A stretch of DNA of 11,790 bases from JAFHCF01 sp048497495 (GCA_048497495.1 JAFHCF010000160.1:1-11790); one strand, 5' to 3'. Shown: positions 1-7,686, numbered from the stretch's first letter. Translations and numbers: made by a program. The notes: generated by a model not told the origin, from the letters alone.

Positions 1-474
1 CGCGGCCTCGCCACCGTCGACTGGCCGGCGCGGATGCAGCGCCTCACTCACGGCCGACTGGTCGATCTGGTGGCGCCGGGCGGCGAACTGTGGCTCGACG
101 GCGGCCACAATCCGGGCGCCGGCACGGTGATCGCCGAAACCCTCGCCGATCTTTCCGATCGCGCGCCGAAGCCCCTCTTCCTGGTCGCCGGCATGCTGGA
201 GACCAAGGATCCGGTCGGCTTCTTCCGCCCCTTCGCCGGCCTCGCCCGCGAGGTCTTCTGCGTCGCCGTCGTCGGCGATCACCCCGGCCGCGATCCGCGG
301 GCCCTGGCTGAAGCCGCGCGGGCGGCCGGCCTCACGGCGACGATCGCCGCCGGCCCGGCCGAGGCCCTCGCCCGGATCCGCGCCGAAGGCGGCCCCGCCC
401 CGCGCATCCTGATCTGCGGTTCGCTGCATCTGGCCGGCGCGGTGCTGGCGGAGAACGGCACGCCGCCGGCGTGA
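1..474 (+). CDS. folC: FolC, dihydrofolate/folylpolyglutamate synthase, C-terminal part
   Basis: FolC joins dihydropteroate to glutamate and adds further glutamates to folates, using ATP, in the cytosol. Only the last 157 residues are visible. The reading frame is open through position 1, so the gene starts outside the window; the ATG at 34 is internal, because the preceding residues TVDWPARMQRL belong to the conserved FolC segment. The signature LWLDGGHNPGAG (visible residues 30-41) is the Mur-ligase-type C-terminal domain motif with the conserved His and Asn. A typical VAGMLETKDP segment and a closing CGSLHLAG segment follow. The stop is TGA at 472-474. The next gene is convergent, with only 33 bases between the stop codons and no clear hairpin. 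In many alphaproteobacteria folC ends a trpFBA-accD-folC block, so accD is expected to the left. The family call is firm; the split between the two synthase activities cannot be read from this fragment. Confidence 0.95.
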   Translation, partial: RGLATVDWPARMQRLTHGRLVDLVAPGGELWLDGGHNPGAGTVIAETLADLSDRAPKPLFLVAGMLETKDPVGFFRPFAGLAREVFCVAVVGDHPGRDPRALAEAARAAGLTATIAAGPAEALARIRAEGGPAPRILICGSLHLAGAVLAENGTPPA

Positions 475-507
475 GCCGTCGATGCGTCCGTGACCGGGAA
501 TGCCCCT

Positions 508-2787
508 TCAGCCGCCGAAGAGGCGGCCGAGCAGGTCCGACAGGCCCGCCGGCTCGTCGCTCGCGCGGGTCGGGATCGAGCCGGTGGTCCGCGGATCGGC
601 CGGGCGCTGCCTCGTGGGCAGGCCCGGGGTCGGCGGCACGGCGGAAGCGGTCGTCGCGGCCGGCGGCGGCATGGCGCTGCCCGGCACCGCGACGATGTTC
701 TGGCCGCGATGGGCGTCGAGCATGAAGCGATGCCAGACCACGGCGGCGAGCGTGCCGCCGGTGCCGCGCTTGGTCGGCGTGCCGTCGTCGTTGCCGAGCC
801 AGACCCCGGTGGTCAGCTTGCCGGTGTAGCCGATGAACCAGGCGTCGCGGAAATCCTGGGACGTACCGGTCTTGCCGCCGGCCGGCCAACCGGGGATCTG
901 GGCCTTGCGGCCGGTGCCGGTGGCCAGCGTCTCGGCCAGCATGGCGTTCATCTCGGCGAGCGGCACCGGTTCGATCACCCGGCCGATGCCGGAGCCGCGG
1001 CGGGCGTAGAGCACCTTGCCGTCGGCGGAGGTGATGCGGGTGACGATGTGCGGCACGACGCCCATGCCGCCGTTGGCGAAGGGCACGAAGGCGGCGGTGA
1101 TCTCGAGCGGGGTCACTTCCGAGGTGCCGAGCGCGATCGACGGCGTCGCCATCAGCGGCGAAGTGATGCCGAGGCGGATGGCCGTCTCGGCGACGTTCTT
1201 CGGCCCGACCTCGATGGCGAGCCGCGCCGCCACCGTGTTGATCGAATGGGCGAGCGCGTCCTTCAGCGTCACCGGGCCCTTGAAGCCCTTCTCGTAGTTC
1301 TTCGGGCTCCAGCCCTTGTGAGAGAAGGGCTCGTCGACCCGCACCGTGTCGGGGGTCAGGCCGCGCTCCATCGCCGTCAGATAGACGAAGGGCTTGAAGG
1401 TCGAGCCCGGCTGGCGCTTGGCCTGGATGGCGCGATTGAACTGGCTCTTGGAATAGTCGATGCCGCCGACCAGCGCCTTGACCGCGCCGGTCGGATCGAG
1501 CGACACCACCGCGCCCTGGCTGACGTCCTTCTTGTCGCCGAACTGGGCGAGGCCGGACTGAAGGGCGGCTTCCGCCAGCATCTGCAGCGACGAATCGATC
1601 GTCGTGGTGACCACCACGTCCTTGTCGATGGCGCCGATCCAGCTCGGCAACTGGTCCATCACCCAGTCGGCGACATAGTTTTCCGAACCGTTGTCGGCGC
1701 GGGCATAGACCACCTTCGGCGTCGCCAAGGCCGCCAGCCGCTGCTCGGGGGTGATGACACCGGTGTCCTCCATCGCCGCGAGCACGGTCTCGGCGCGGGC
1801 CCGCGACCGTTCGGGATCGTGCGACGGGGCATAGCGCGACGGGGCCTTGAGGAGGCCGGCGAGCATCGCCGCCTCCATCGGCGAGACCTCGCGCGCCGAC
1901 TTGCCGAAATAGCGCCGCGACGCCGCGTCGACGCCATAGGCGCCGGCGCCCATGTAGACGCGGTTGAGATAGAGCTCGAGGATCTGATCCTTGGTGTAGG
2001 TCTTCTCCAGCCACAGGGCGAGCAACACTTCCTGGACCTTGCGGCCGAAGGTGCGCTCCTGGGTGAGGAAGAGATTCTTGGCGAGCTGCTGGGTCAGGGT
2101 CGAGCCGCCCTGCGAGACGCCGCGACGGGTGAGGTTCACCACCACGGCGCGGGCCAGACCGATCGGGTCGACGCCGAAATGGGAGCGGAAGCGCCGATCC
2201 TCGATGGCGACGACGGCGCCCGGCAGCCACGGCGGCATGTCCTTGAGGCGGACGGCCTCGCCGCCGGTGTCGCCGCGATTGCCGACCAGCTTGCCATCGG
2301 CGGAGACGATCTTGACGTTGGCCGGGCGCTTCGGCACCGCCCATTCCGAGGTCGGCGGCAGGCGCGCGCCGTACCACACGACGATGCCGGTGACGGCGAT
2401 GCCGGCCCAGATGCCGAGGACCAGCGTCCAATAGAGCATGCGGCGGACGAGGCGGCCGAAGCCGCCGGGCGGGCGGCGGCCGCCGCGAGGCCGACGTTCG
2501 CGGCGGGGCGGCGCCTCCTCGGGCATGTCAGGCGCCTCGTCGCGGGTGTGGGCGCGGCGGCGCGGGCCTTCGCCGCGATCCTGGCGCGACGCGACGATCT
2601 CCTGCTCGGCGATGTAGAGGGTGGGCTCGATCCGCCCGTCGCCGCGATCGTGGGCGGGGCGACGGCGGGTCGGTCCGCGTGTCGCGGTCGGCCGGTCCTC
2701 CGGCCCGAGGCGCAGGTCGAGGCGATCCGACGCGTCGTCCGGTATCTCGAAGACGGGATCTCGTCTGCGGTCCGCCCGTTGCGCCAA
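508..2787 (-). CDS. Class A penicillin-binding protein (PBP1A family), bifunctional transglycosylase/transpeptidase
   Basis: This inner-membrane enzyme polymerises lipid II into glycan strands and crosslinks them in the periplasm. Numbering from the proposed TTG start (759 residues): an arginine-rich, low-complexity cytosolic tail at about 1-116; one transmembrane segment at about 117-138; a GT51 glycosyltransferase domain with EDRRFRSHFG (catalytic Glu196) and GGSTLTQQ (227-234); then a transpeptidase domain with STFK (Ser462, Lys465), SIN (515-517) and KTGTS (639-643). All three transpeptidase motifs are intact. A proline-rich linker leads to a C-terminal LLGRLFGG. The open frame extends to a GTG at 2829, but TTG at 2787 has AGGGAGG six bases upstream and gives MAQRADRRRDPVFEIP, so I prefer it. 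An internal ATG near residue 88 would remove most of the tail. Residues 1-116 look disordered. The gene follows maeB on the same strand after about 150 bases and a hairpin, so it probably has its own promoter. Confidence 0.95.
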   Translation of the reverse strand: MAQRADRRRDPVFEIPDDASDRLDLRLGPEDRPTATRGPTRRRPAHDRGDGRIEPTLYIAEQEIVASRQDRGEGPRRRAHTRDEAPDMPEEAPPRRERRPRGGRRPPGGFGRLVRRMLYWTLVLGIWAGIAVTGIVVWYGARLPPTSEWAVPKRPANVKIVSADGKLVGNRGDTGGEAVRLKDMPPWLPGAVVAIEDRRFRSHFGVDPIGLARAVVVNLTRRGVSQGGSTLTQQLAKNLFLTQERTFGRKVQEVLLALWLEKTYTKDQILELYLNRVYMGAGAYGVDAASRRYFGKSAREVSPMEAAMLAGLLKAPSRYAPSHDPERSRARAETVLAAMEDTGVITPEQRLAALATPKVVYARADNGSENYVADWVMDQLPSWIGAIDKDVVVTTTIDSSLQMLAEAALQSGLAQFGDKKDVSQGAVVSLDPTGAVKALVGGIDYSKSQFNRAIQAKRQPGSTFKPFVYLTAMERGLTPDTVRVDEPFSHKGWSPKNYEKGFKGPVTLKDALAHSINTVAARLAIEVGPKNVAETAIRLGITSPLMATPSIALGTSEVTPLEITAAFVPFANGGMGVVPHIVTRITSADGKVLYARRGSGIGRVIEPVPLAEMNAMLAETLATGTGRKAQIPGWPAGGKTGTSQDFRDAWFIGYTGKLTTGVWLGNDDGTPTKRGTGGTLAAVVWHRFMLDAHRGQNIVAVPGSAMPPPAATTASAVPPTPGLPTRQRPADPRTTGSIPTRASDEPAGLSDLLGRLFGG

Positions 2788-2793
2788 ATCCTG

Positions 2794-2800
2794 CCTCCCT
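2794..2800 (-). promoter_or_regulatory. Ribosome binding site supporting a TTG start for the PBP gene
   Basis: Read on the minus strand this is AGGGAGG, a near-complete Shine-Dalgarno sequence six bases before TTG at 2787. The alternative GTG at 2829 has no comparable upstream purine run, so this site decides the start. Confidence 0.6.
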
Positions 2801-2828
2801 CGCGGCCGCCACGCTCCGCCGCGACGCA

Positions 2829-2842
2829 CCCGTCTTCGGACG
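2829..2842. repeat. Small hairpin CCGTC-TTCG-GACGG upstream of the PBP gene
   Basis: The plus strand reads a perfect 5-bp stem closed by a TTCG tetraloop; in PBP-sense RNA the loop is CGAA. It lies about 42 bases upstream of the proposed TTG start, so it would fall in the 5' leader if transcription starts further up, for instance near the AT-richer bases at about 2850-2875. I could not assign a convincing -35/-10 pair there. It may simply reflect chance in GC-rich DNA. Confidence 0.3.
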
Positions 2843-2905
2843 GTAATCGGGGCGATTTAAGGCCGGGTTAAGCTTTCGGCGACGAAGGGTTCCGGGCTGT
2901 CATCC

Positions 2906-2939
2906 CCAGGGGCGATGGCTCGAGAGCGATCGCCCCTGG
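2906..2939 (-). terminator. Strong hairpin just downstream of maeB
   Basis: A perfect 11-bp inverted repeat, CCAGGGGCGAT at 2906-2916 and ATCGCCCCTGG at 2929-2939, encloses a 12-base loop that can itself pair (GCTC/GAGC). It begins two bases after the maeB stop codon on the minus strand. There is no T-run after it, which is common in GC-rich alphaproteobacteria, so it may act as a 3'-end stabiliser or a Rho-assisted terminator rather than a classic intrinsic terminator. It separates maeB from the PBP gene. Confidence 0.6.
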
Positions 2940-2940
2940 A

Positions 2941-5274
2941 TCAACCCATGACCCGCGACGCCGCCTCGACGGCGGCCAGCGTCGACATGTTGACGACGCC
3001 GCGCGAGGTCACCGAAGGGGTGAGCACATGCGCCGCCTTCGCCGCCCCGAGCAGGATCGGGCCGACGTGGAGCGCGTCGGTCATCGCCTTGACCAGGTTC
3101 AACGTGATGTTGGCGGCGTCGAGCGAGGGGAAGACCAGGAGGTTCGCCTCGCCCTTCAGCGGCGAGCCGGGCATGACGCGCTCGCGCATCGCGGTGTTGA
3201 GCGCCGCGTCGCCGTGCATCTCGCCGTCGATCTCGAGACCCGGTTCGAGCCGGTTCACGATGGCCAGCGCCGCCCGCATCTTGGCGGCGGAGGCGAGATC
3301 GCGCGAGCCGAAGTTGGAGGCGGAGAGCAGCGCCGCCTTGGGCGGCAGGCCGAAGCGGCGGATGTGGCGGGCCGCCAGGATGGTGGTCTGGGCGATCTCC
3401 TCCGGCGTCGGATCGGGCGTCGAATAGGTGTCGGTGAGGAACCAGGCGCCGCGCTGGGAAATCAGCAGCGACAGGGTGGCGAAATGAGCCTCCGGGCTCT
3501 CCTTGCCGATCACGTCCTCGACCACCTTGAGGTGGCGGATGAAGCCGCCCTCGATACCGCAGATCAGCGCGTCGGCGTCGCCGCGCTCCACCGCCACCGC
3601 GCCGATCACGGTGGCGTTCGAGCGCACGATGGTCTTGGCGCCGTCGGGGTTGACGCCCTTGCGGCCGACCTTGGCGAGATAGGTCGCGACATAGTCGTTG
3701 TAGCGCGGGTCGTGCGCCGGATCGACCACCTGGAGATCGACGTCGGGGCGGATCCTCAGGCCGAAGCGCTCGCAGCGCGCCTCGATCACCTTGGGACGGC
3801 CGATCAGGATCGGCGTCGCCACCCCCTCCTCGAGCAGCACCTGGGCGGCGCGCAGCACGCGCTCGTCCTCGCCGTCGGTATAGATGATGCGGCTCTTCAC
3901 CTTGGCCGCCTTGGCGGCGGCGGTCACCGGCTTCATCACCAGACCGGAGCGGAAGACGAAGCGGACGAGCCGGTCGTTGTAGGCGTCGAAGTCGCGGATC
4001 GGCCGGGCGGCGACCCCGGTCTCCATCGCCGCTCTCGCCACGGCCGGGGCGATGCGCAGGATCAGGCGCGGATCGAAGGGCGAGGGGATCAGATATTCCG
4101 GCCCGAAGGTGTGGGTGACGCCGCCATAGGCGTGGGCGGCGGCCTCCGACGGCTCCTCGCGGGCGAGCGCCGCGATGGCCTCGACCGCGGCGCGCTTCAT
4201 CGCCTCGTTGATGGCGGTCGCGCCGACGTCGAGCGCCCCCCGGAAGATGTAGGGGAAACACAGGACGTTGTTGACCTGATTGGGGAAATCGGAGCGCCCG
4301 GTGCAGATCATGGCGTCGGGGCGGACCTCGCGGGCGAGATCCGGCATGATCTCCGGCGTCGGATTGGCGAGCGCCAGGATCATCGGCCGCGGCGCCATCG
4401 ACACCAGGAGTTCCGGCTTCAGCACGCCGCCGGCGGAAAGCCCGAGGAAGACGTCGGCGCCGTCGATCACCTCCGCCAGCGTCCGCTTGTCCGTCGCCTT
4501 GGCGTAGATCGACTTGTAGGGGTCCATCAGCGCCTCGCGGCCCTCGTAGACCAGACCCTCGATGTCGCAGACCCAGATGTTGTCGCGGGTGGCGCCGAGC
4601 GAGACCAGGAGATTGAGGCAGGCGAGCGCCGCCGCGCCGGCGCCCGAGGCGACGATCTTCACCTCGGCCAGCGGCTTGCCGGCGATCTCGAGCCCGTTGA
4701 GGATGGCGGCGGCGACGATGATCGCGGTGCCGTGCTGGTCGTCGTGGAAGACCGGGATCTTCATCCGGTCGCGCAGGATCCGCTCGACCTCGAAACACTC
4801 CGGCGCCTTGATGTCCTCGAGATTGATGCCGCCGAAGGTCGGCTCCAGCGCCGAGATGACGTCGACCATGCGTTCGACGCTCGGCGCGTCGATCTCGATG
4901 TCGAAGACGTCGATGTCGGCGAATTTCTTGAAGAGGACCGCCTTGCCCTCCATCACCGGCTTCGACGCCAGCGGGCCGATGTTGCCGAGCCCGAGCACCG
5001 CGGTGCCGTTGGAGACGACGGCGACGAGATTGCCACGGGCGGTGTAGTCGGCGACCGTCTCGGGATCGTCGCGGATGGCGAGACAGGGCGCCGCGACGCC
5101 CGGCGAATAGGCGAGCGCCAGGTCGCGCTGATTGCCGAGCGGCTTGGTCGCCTGGATCTCGAGCTTCCCCGGGCGCGGCATCTTGTGGAAGAACAGCGCC
5201 GCTTCGGAGAGTTCGTCGTTGTGGGAGCGGGTGGAGAGACCGGCCGCCGCCGGGGAGATGTCGTCCGTCGCCAT
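2941..5274 (-). CDS. maeB: NADP-dependent malic enzyme with C-terminal phosphotransacetylase-like domain
   Basis: This cytosolic enzyme decarboxylates malate oxidatively to pyruvate, linking the TCA cycle to pyruvate and NADPH supply. The protein has 777 residues, typical of MaeB (about 760-770). Residues 1 to about 450 form the malic enzyme: AYSPGVAAPC with Tyr56, GKAVLFKKF with Lys111, acidic metal-binding positions around 159-162 and FHDDQHGTA (177-183), a nucleotide-binding SGAGAAA (210-216), GLSAGGVL and LANPTPEI. From about 460 to the end is a phosphate acetyl/butyryl transferase-like domain; in characterised MaeB proteins this part regulates or organises the enzyme and is not a proven PTA. 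The ATG at 5274 was chosen because homology begins right after it, although the frame stays open to 5403; the Shine-Dalgarno sequence is weak (GGGAA about 8-12 bases upstream). Whether it prefers NAD (Dme type) or NADP (Tme type) cannot be decided by eye. It is divergent from the small membrane protein gene. Confidence 0.95.
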   Translation of the reverse strand: MATDDISPAAAGLSTRSHNDELSEAALFFHKMPRPGKLEIQATKPLGNQRDLALAYSPGVAAPCLAIRDDPETVADYTARGNLVAVVSNGTAVLGLGNIGPLASKPVMEGKAVLFKKFADIDVFDIEIDAPSVERMVDVISALEPTFGGINLEDIKAPECFEVERILRDRMKIPVFHDDQHGTAIIVAAAILNGLEIAGKPLAEVKIVASGAGAAALACLNLLVSLGATRDNIWVCDIEGLVYEGREALMDPYKSIYAKATDKRTLAEVIDGADVFLGLSAGGVLKPELLVSMAPRPMILALANPTPEIMPDLAREVRPDAMICTGRSDFPNQVNNVLCFPYIFRGALDVGATAINEAMKRAAVEAIAALAREEPSEAAAHAYGGVTHTFGPEYLIPSPFDPRLILRIAPAVARAAMETGVAARPIRDFDAYNDRLVRFVFRSGLVMKPVTAAAKAAKVKSRIIYTDGEDERVLRAAQVLLEEGVATPILIGRPKVIEARCERFGLRIRPDVDLQVVDPAHDPRYNDYVATYLAKVGRKGVNPDGAKTIVRSNATVIGAVAVERGDADALICGIEGGFIRHLKVVEDVIGKESPEAHFATLSLLISQRGAWFLTDTYSTPDPTPEEIAQTTILAARHIRRFGLPPKAALLSASNFGSRDLASAAKMRAALAIVNRLEPGLEIDGEMHGDAALNTAMRERVMPGSPLKGEANLLVFPSLDAANITLNLVKAMTDALHVGPILLGAAKAAHVLTPSVTSRGVVNMSTLAAVEAASRVMG

Positions 5275-5629
5275 GATACGAGGTTCCCATGGGATCTTCG
5301 AGCCGCCGCGTGATGCCGGCGCGGCCGTGTCTCGTGCGATCCCTTTCGCCCGGAGGGGACCGATCGCGCCACATCCCCCTCGGTCTGCGACGTCTCGTCG
5401 CAACCGTTAACCGGAGCCGACGCGGCCCGCAAGCACCGAACAACGCCAGGAATTGCAAGTAATCGATTGAAATCTCGCATTAATTCATATTGCATCGCAC
5501 GCGCCCGTCTTCCGCGCCGCACGCGCGCGGCGAGTGGTTGCGAGCCGGGCGAGAGCGCACTATGTGCGAACGAGTGTGGAATCGACGGCGGGCGGGACGG
5601 CTCGTCCGGTTCGCGGAGGGGGTGGCGCG
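5275..5629. promoter_or_regulatory. Divergent intergenic region between maeB and the small membrane protein gene
   Basis: This 355-base stretch has no supportable gene and must hold promoters for both flanking genes. An AT-rich island lies at about 5450-5495, in sharp contrast to the GC-rich surroundings. On the plus strand TTGAAA at 5467-5472 is a possible -35, with CATATT/TATTGC near 5486-5493 as a poor -10 at short spacing. Two exact dyads stand out: TGCGACG-tct-CGTCGCA (5386-5402), and the 10-bp palindrome TCCCATGGGA (5285-5294) next to the maeB start. A GTTAAC core lies at 5406-5411. The promoter role follows from layout; the individual elements are tentative. Confidence 0.45.
5386..5402. 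repeat. Perfect 7-bp inverted repeat upstream of maeB
   Basis: TGCGACG and CGTCGCA are separated by three bases (tct), about 112 bases upstream of the maeB start codon. The symmetry suits a dimeric regulator's operator or a short hairpin in a leader. No known operator consensus was recognised. Confidence 0.35.
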
Positions 5630-5947
5630 ATGCTGAGACTGATCTTTCGTGCGATCGGCCTGTGGATCCTGGCCGGCGCCTTCGTCGCGGCGGTCGTCGA
5701 CGGCATGAAGTCGATCGCCGCCTCGATGCTCGTCACCACCTCGGCCCATGCCGCCTGGAGCGAGCTGGCCCCCTCGACGCTCGGCGCGTTGCGCGGGATG
5801 GTGGAAGCCCATATCGGCGCCGCCGCCTGGCAGAGCCTGACCATGACCGTGTTGGCGCTGCCGACATGGGCGCTTCTCGGCGTCATCGGGGCCGTCCTGA
5901 TCGCATTGGGCCGTCCGCGTCCCAAGCCGGTCGGCGTGGTCCCCTGA
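5630..5947 (+). CDS. Small two-helix inner-membrane protein, conserved hypothetical
   Basis: The function is unknown. The 105-residue protein begins MLRLIFRAIGLWILAGAF, a hydrophobic helix at about residues 4-25. A second helix lies at about 72-93 (LTMTVLALPTWALLGVIGAVL), and a basic, proline-rich tail (GRPRPKPVG) closes it. The middle part is amphipathic and contains a repeated Ser/Ala pattern. From memory, proteins of this shape and size occur widely in Hyphomicrobiales and are sometimes auto-labelled as PetM-like, although there is no real evidence for a cytochrome b6f role. The ATG at 5630 was chosen over an in-frame GTG at 5534 because GGAGGGGG lies about 8 bases upstream and the hydrophobic start follows directly. 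The gene is divergent from maeB and lies 146 bases before the CHAD gene on the same strand. Confidence 0.75.
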   Translation: MLRLIFRAIGLWILAGAFVAAVVDGMKSIAASMLVTTSAHAAWSELAPSTLGALRGMVEAHIGAAAWQSLTMTVLALPTWALLGVIGAVLIALGRPRPKPVGVVP

Positions 5948-6008
5948 ATCGGGCGATTGTGACGGATCGTCATGGAAACGTCGAACGAGATCCCTATGCG
6001 GAGAGACG

Positions 6009-6041
6009 GAAGCCGGCCTTCCTCCCTCGCCGCGAGGAGAG
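6009..6041. repeat. Two adjacent short stem-loops between the small membrane gene and the CHAD gene
   Basis: GGAAG-ccggc-CTTCC is followed after a few bases by CCTCG-ccg-CGAGG. Both stems are perfect 5-bp pairs in the 146-base gap. No T-run follows, so an intrinsic terminator is not indicated; they could be leader structure of the CHAD transcript or chance pairing in GC-rich DNA. Confidence 0.25.
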
Positions 6042-6093
6042 CCGTCGTCGAGACCCGAAATCCGCCCGTTCGAGGCGGTCCCGGGGAGGAGGG

Positions 6094-7059
6094 ATGATGA
6101 TGACCACCATCGGCGCCGCGCCCCGTTCCGGAACCTACGACGACACGCCGCTCGAGATGGCGCCCGGCGCCTCGGCCAAGTCCGGGTTCGTGCTGCTCGA
6201 CGGCGAGACCCTGGCGGGCGGATTGAAGCGGGTTCTCCTCGGCGAGATCGCCACCGCCCGCGACGCGCTCGACGATCCGACGATCGGCCGCGAGGAGGCG
6301 ATCCACCGGGTGCGCCGCCGCCTGAAGCGGGTGCGCAGCCTGTTCTTCGTCCTCGCCGAGGTGCCCGGCGCCAATCGCGACGATCGCGGGACCGACGCCC
6401 GCGATACGGCGCGGCTGCTCGCCGGCGCCCGAGATGCCGACGTCGCCGCCGCCCAGGCACGCCGCATTCTGGACCGCGCCGAAGGCAGCGCCGTGGCCGG
6501 CGCCGGTCTCCTGGCCGAACGGCTGGAAGCCGCCCAGGCCGAGGCCCACCGCGTCCAGATGCCGCTCGACGAGGTGGCGGCGCGGCTCCGGGCGAGCGAG
6601 GCGGACGCGCGCTCACTGCCCGATCGCTTCGCCGCCGGCCGACTGCTGGCCGAGGCGCTGACGGCCTCGCATCGGCGTGGCCGGCGCGACTGGCGCGCGC
6701 TCACCGAGGGCGAATCGGTCGAGGCGATGCACGATTGGCGCAAGCGGGTGAAACAGCGCCGGCACCTCTCCGCCCTGGTGCCGATCGAGACGGCGGTGAC
6801 GACGCGGTCGATCCAGCACGACCTCGAGGATCTCGGCGAGCGGCTGGGCGAGGACCACGATCTCGCCGTGCTCGCCCAACGGCTGCGCGACGACGAGGGA
6901 TTGCTCGGCCGGCGCGACGGACGCGAGGCGATCCGCGATCTGATCGAACGGCGGCGGCGCAAGCTGCGGCGCAAGGCGATCGAACTCGGCGACGAACTCT
7001 ATGGTCTGCGGACCCGGGATTTCGCCGCCGAACTGGAAGCCTTGCGCGAACTCTGGTAG
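6094..7059 (+). CDS. CHAD domain-containing protein (polyphosphate-binding family)
   Basis: CHAD proteins are helical, histidine- and basic-residue-rich proteins shown in some bacteria to bind inorganic polyphosphate and localise to its granules. This one has up to 321 residues. Two CHAD repeats are visible: AIHRVRRRLKRVRSLFFVL (69-87) followed by RLLAGARDADV (107-117), and EAMHDWRKRVKQRRHLSAL (210-228) followed by LGERLGEDHDLAVL (247-260). Each pairs the conserved His plus Arg/Lys helix with an R/H-D-x-D segment. There is no N-terminal CYTH (triphosphate tunnel) domain; residues 1-40 are short and unstructured-looking, so this is a stand-alone CHAD protein. Three ATGs in a row (6094, 6097, 6100) follow GGAGGAGGG; spacing favours the second. 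The frame upstream of 6094 is open but has no homology. It lies just before the UPF0114 gene on the same strand (66-base gap) and may be co-transcribed with it. Confidence 0.9.
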   Translation: MMMTTIGAAPRSGTYDDTPLEMAPGASAKSGFVLLDGETLAGGLKRVLLGEIATARDALDDPTIGREEAIHRVRRRLKRVRSLFFVLAEVPGANRDDRGTDARDTARLLAGARDADVAAAQARRILDRAEGSAVAGAGLLAERLEAAQAEAHRVQMPLDEVAARLRASEADARSLPDRFAAGRLLAEALTASHRRGRRDWRALTEGESVEAMHDWRKRVKQRRHLSALVPIETAVTTRSIQHDLEDLGERLGEDHDLAVLAQRLRDDEGLLGRRDGREAIRDLIERRRRKLRRKAIELGDELYGLRTRDFAAELEALRELW

Positions 7060-7125
7060 CCACGGGGCGCGCTCGGCCGAGCATCCGTGGCGTGCCGAGG
7101 AAAGGAAGGACGAAAGGTGGGACGC

Positions 7126-7650
7126 ATGGCCGAGAAGTTCATCGAACGAGGCTTGTTCGCCAGCCGCTGGCTGATGGCGCCGATGTATGTCGGCCTCACC
7201 GGCGCGTTGCTCATCCTGATGTTCAAATTCCTGCAGGCGCTCGCCGAATTCGCCATGCACGCGATCGCGGCGACGGAGAGCGAAACGGTGTTGGCGCTCC
7301 TGTCGCTGATCGACCTGACGCTCGCCGGCAATCTTCTCCTCATCGTCGTCTTCTCCGGCTACGAGAACTTCGTCTCCAAGATCGACGTCGGCGACCACGA
7401 GGATCAGCCGGATTGGAAGGGCAAGGTCGACTTCGCCGGCCTCAAGCTCAAGCTGATCGCCTCGATCGTCGCCATCTCGGGCATCCACCTGCTCAAGATC
7501 TTCATGGACATCCCGAAATATTCCGACCGCGACATCCAGTGGATGGTCATCATCCACGTCGTCTTCGTCGGCTCGGGCGTCTTCCTGGCGCTGATGGATC
7601 GCATCCACGTCCAGCACCAGAACGACGGCCCGGCGATCGGCGAGCACTGA
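7126..7650 (+). CDS. UPF0114 (YqhA/TIGR00645) family inner-membrane protein
   Basis: The function of this family is not established. The 174-residue protein has four predicted transmembrane segments at about 17-37, 57-77, 107-127 and 138-157. The family signature VVFSGYENFVSKID (74-87) follows the second helix, and a conserved hydrophilic stretch DWKGKVDFAGLKLKL (97-111) precedes the third. Length and motif order match E. coli YqhA. The ATG at 7126 was chosen because AGGTGG lies five bases upstream and family homology starts at MAEKFIERGLF; an in-frame GTG at 7087 would add 13 unsupported residues. It follows the CHAD gene by 66 bases and is convergent with mepA, with a palindromic repeat between the two. 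Confidence 0.92.
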   Translation: MAEKFIERGLFASRWLMAPMYVGLTGALLILMFKFLQALAEFAMHAIAATESETVLALLSLIDLTLAGNLLLIVVFSGYENFVSKIDVGDHEDQPDWKGKVDFAGLKLKLIASIVAISGIHLLKIFMDIPKYSDRDIQWMVIIHVVFVGSGVFLALMDRIHVQHQNDGPAIGEH

Positions 7651-7686
7651 GCCGGGGGCGCCGCCGCGCAGGGCTTCCGCAGGAGG

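Noticed and set aside
490..2871. Plus-strand open frame of 793 codons lying opposite the PBP gene
   Set aside because: It is a codon-position shadow typical of GC-rich DNA. Its translation is low-complexity (Arg, Gly, Ala, Asp, His rich) with no family motif, and the minus strand carries all expected PBP motifs.
3028..5313. Plus-strand open frame of 761 codons opposite maeB
   Set aside because: Same shadow effect: biased composition, no recognisable domain, and a complete malic enzyme on the other strand.
5467..6093. Upstream extension of the CHAD reading frame
   Set aside because: It runs through the small membrane protein gene in another frame, is Arg-rich, and lacks homology. The strong Shine-Dalgarno sequence before 6094-6100 marks the real start.
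5948..6093. Possible general-stress (EcfG-type GGAAC...CGTT) promoter upstream of the CHAD gene
   Set aside because: GGAAACG occurs near 5975, but it does not match the -35 consensus and no correctly spaced CGTT follows.
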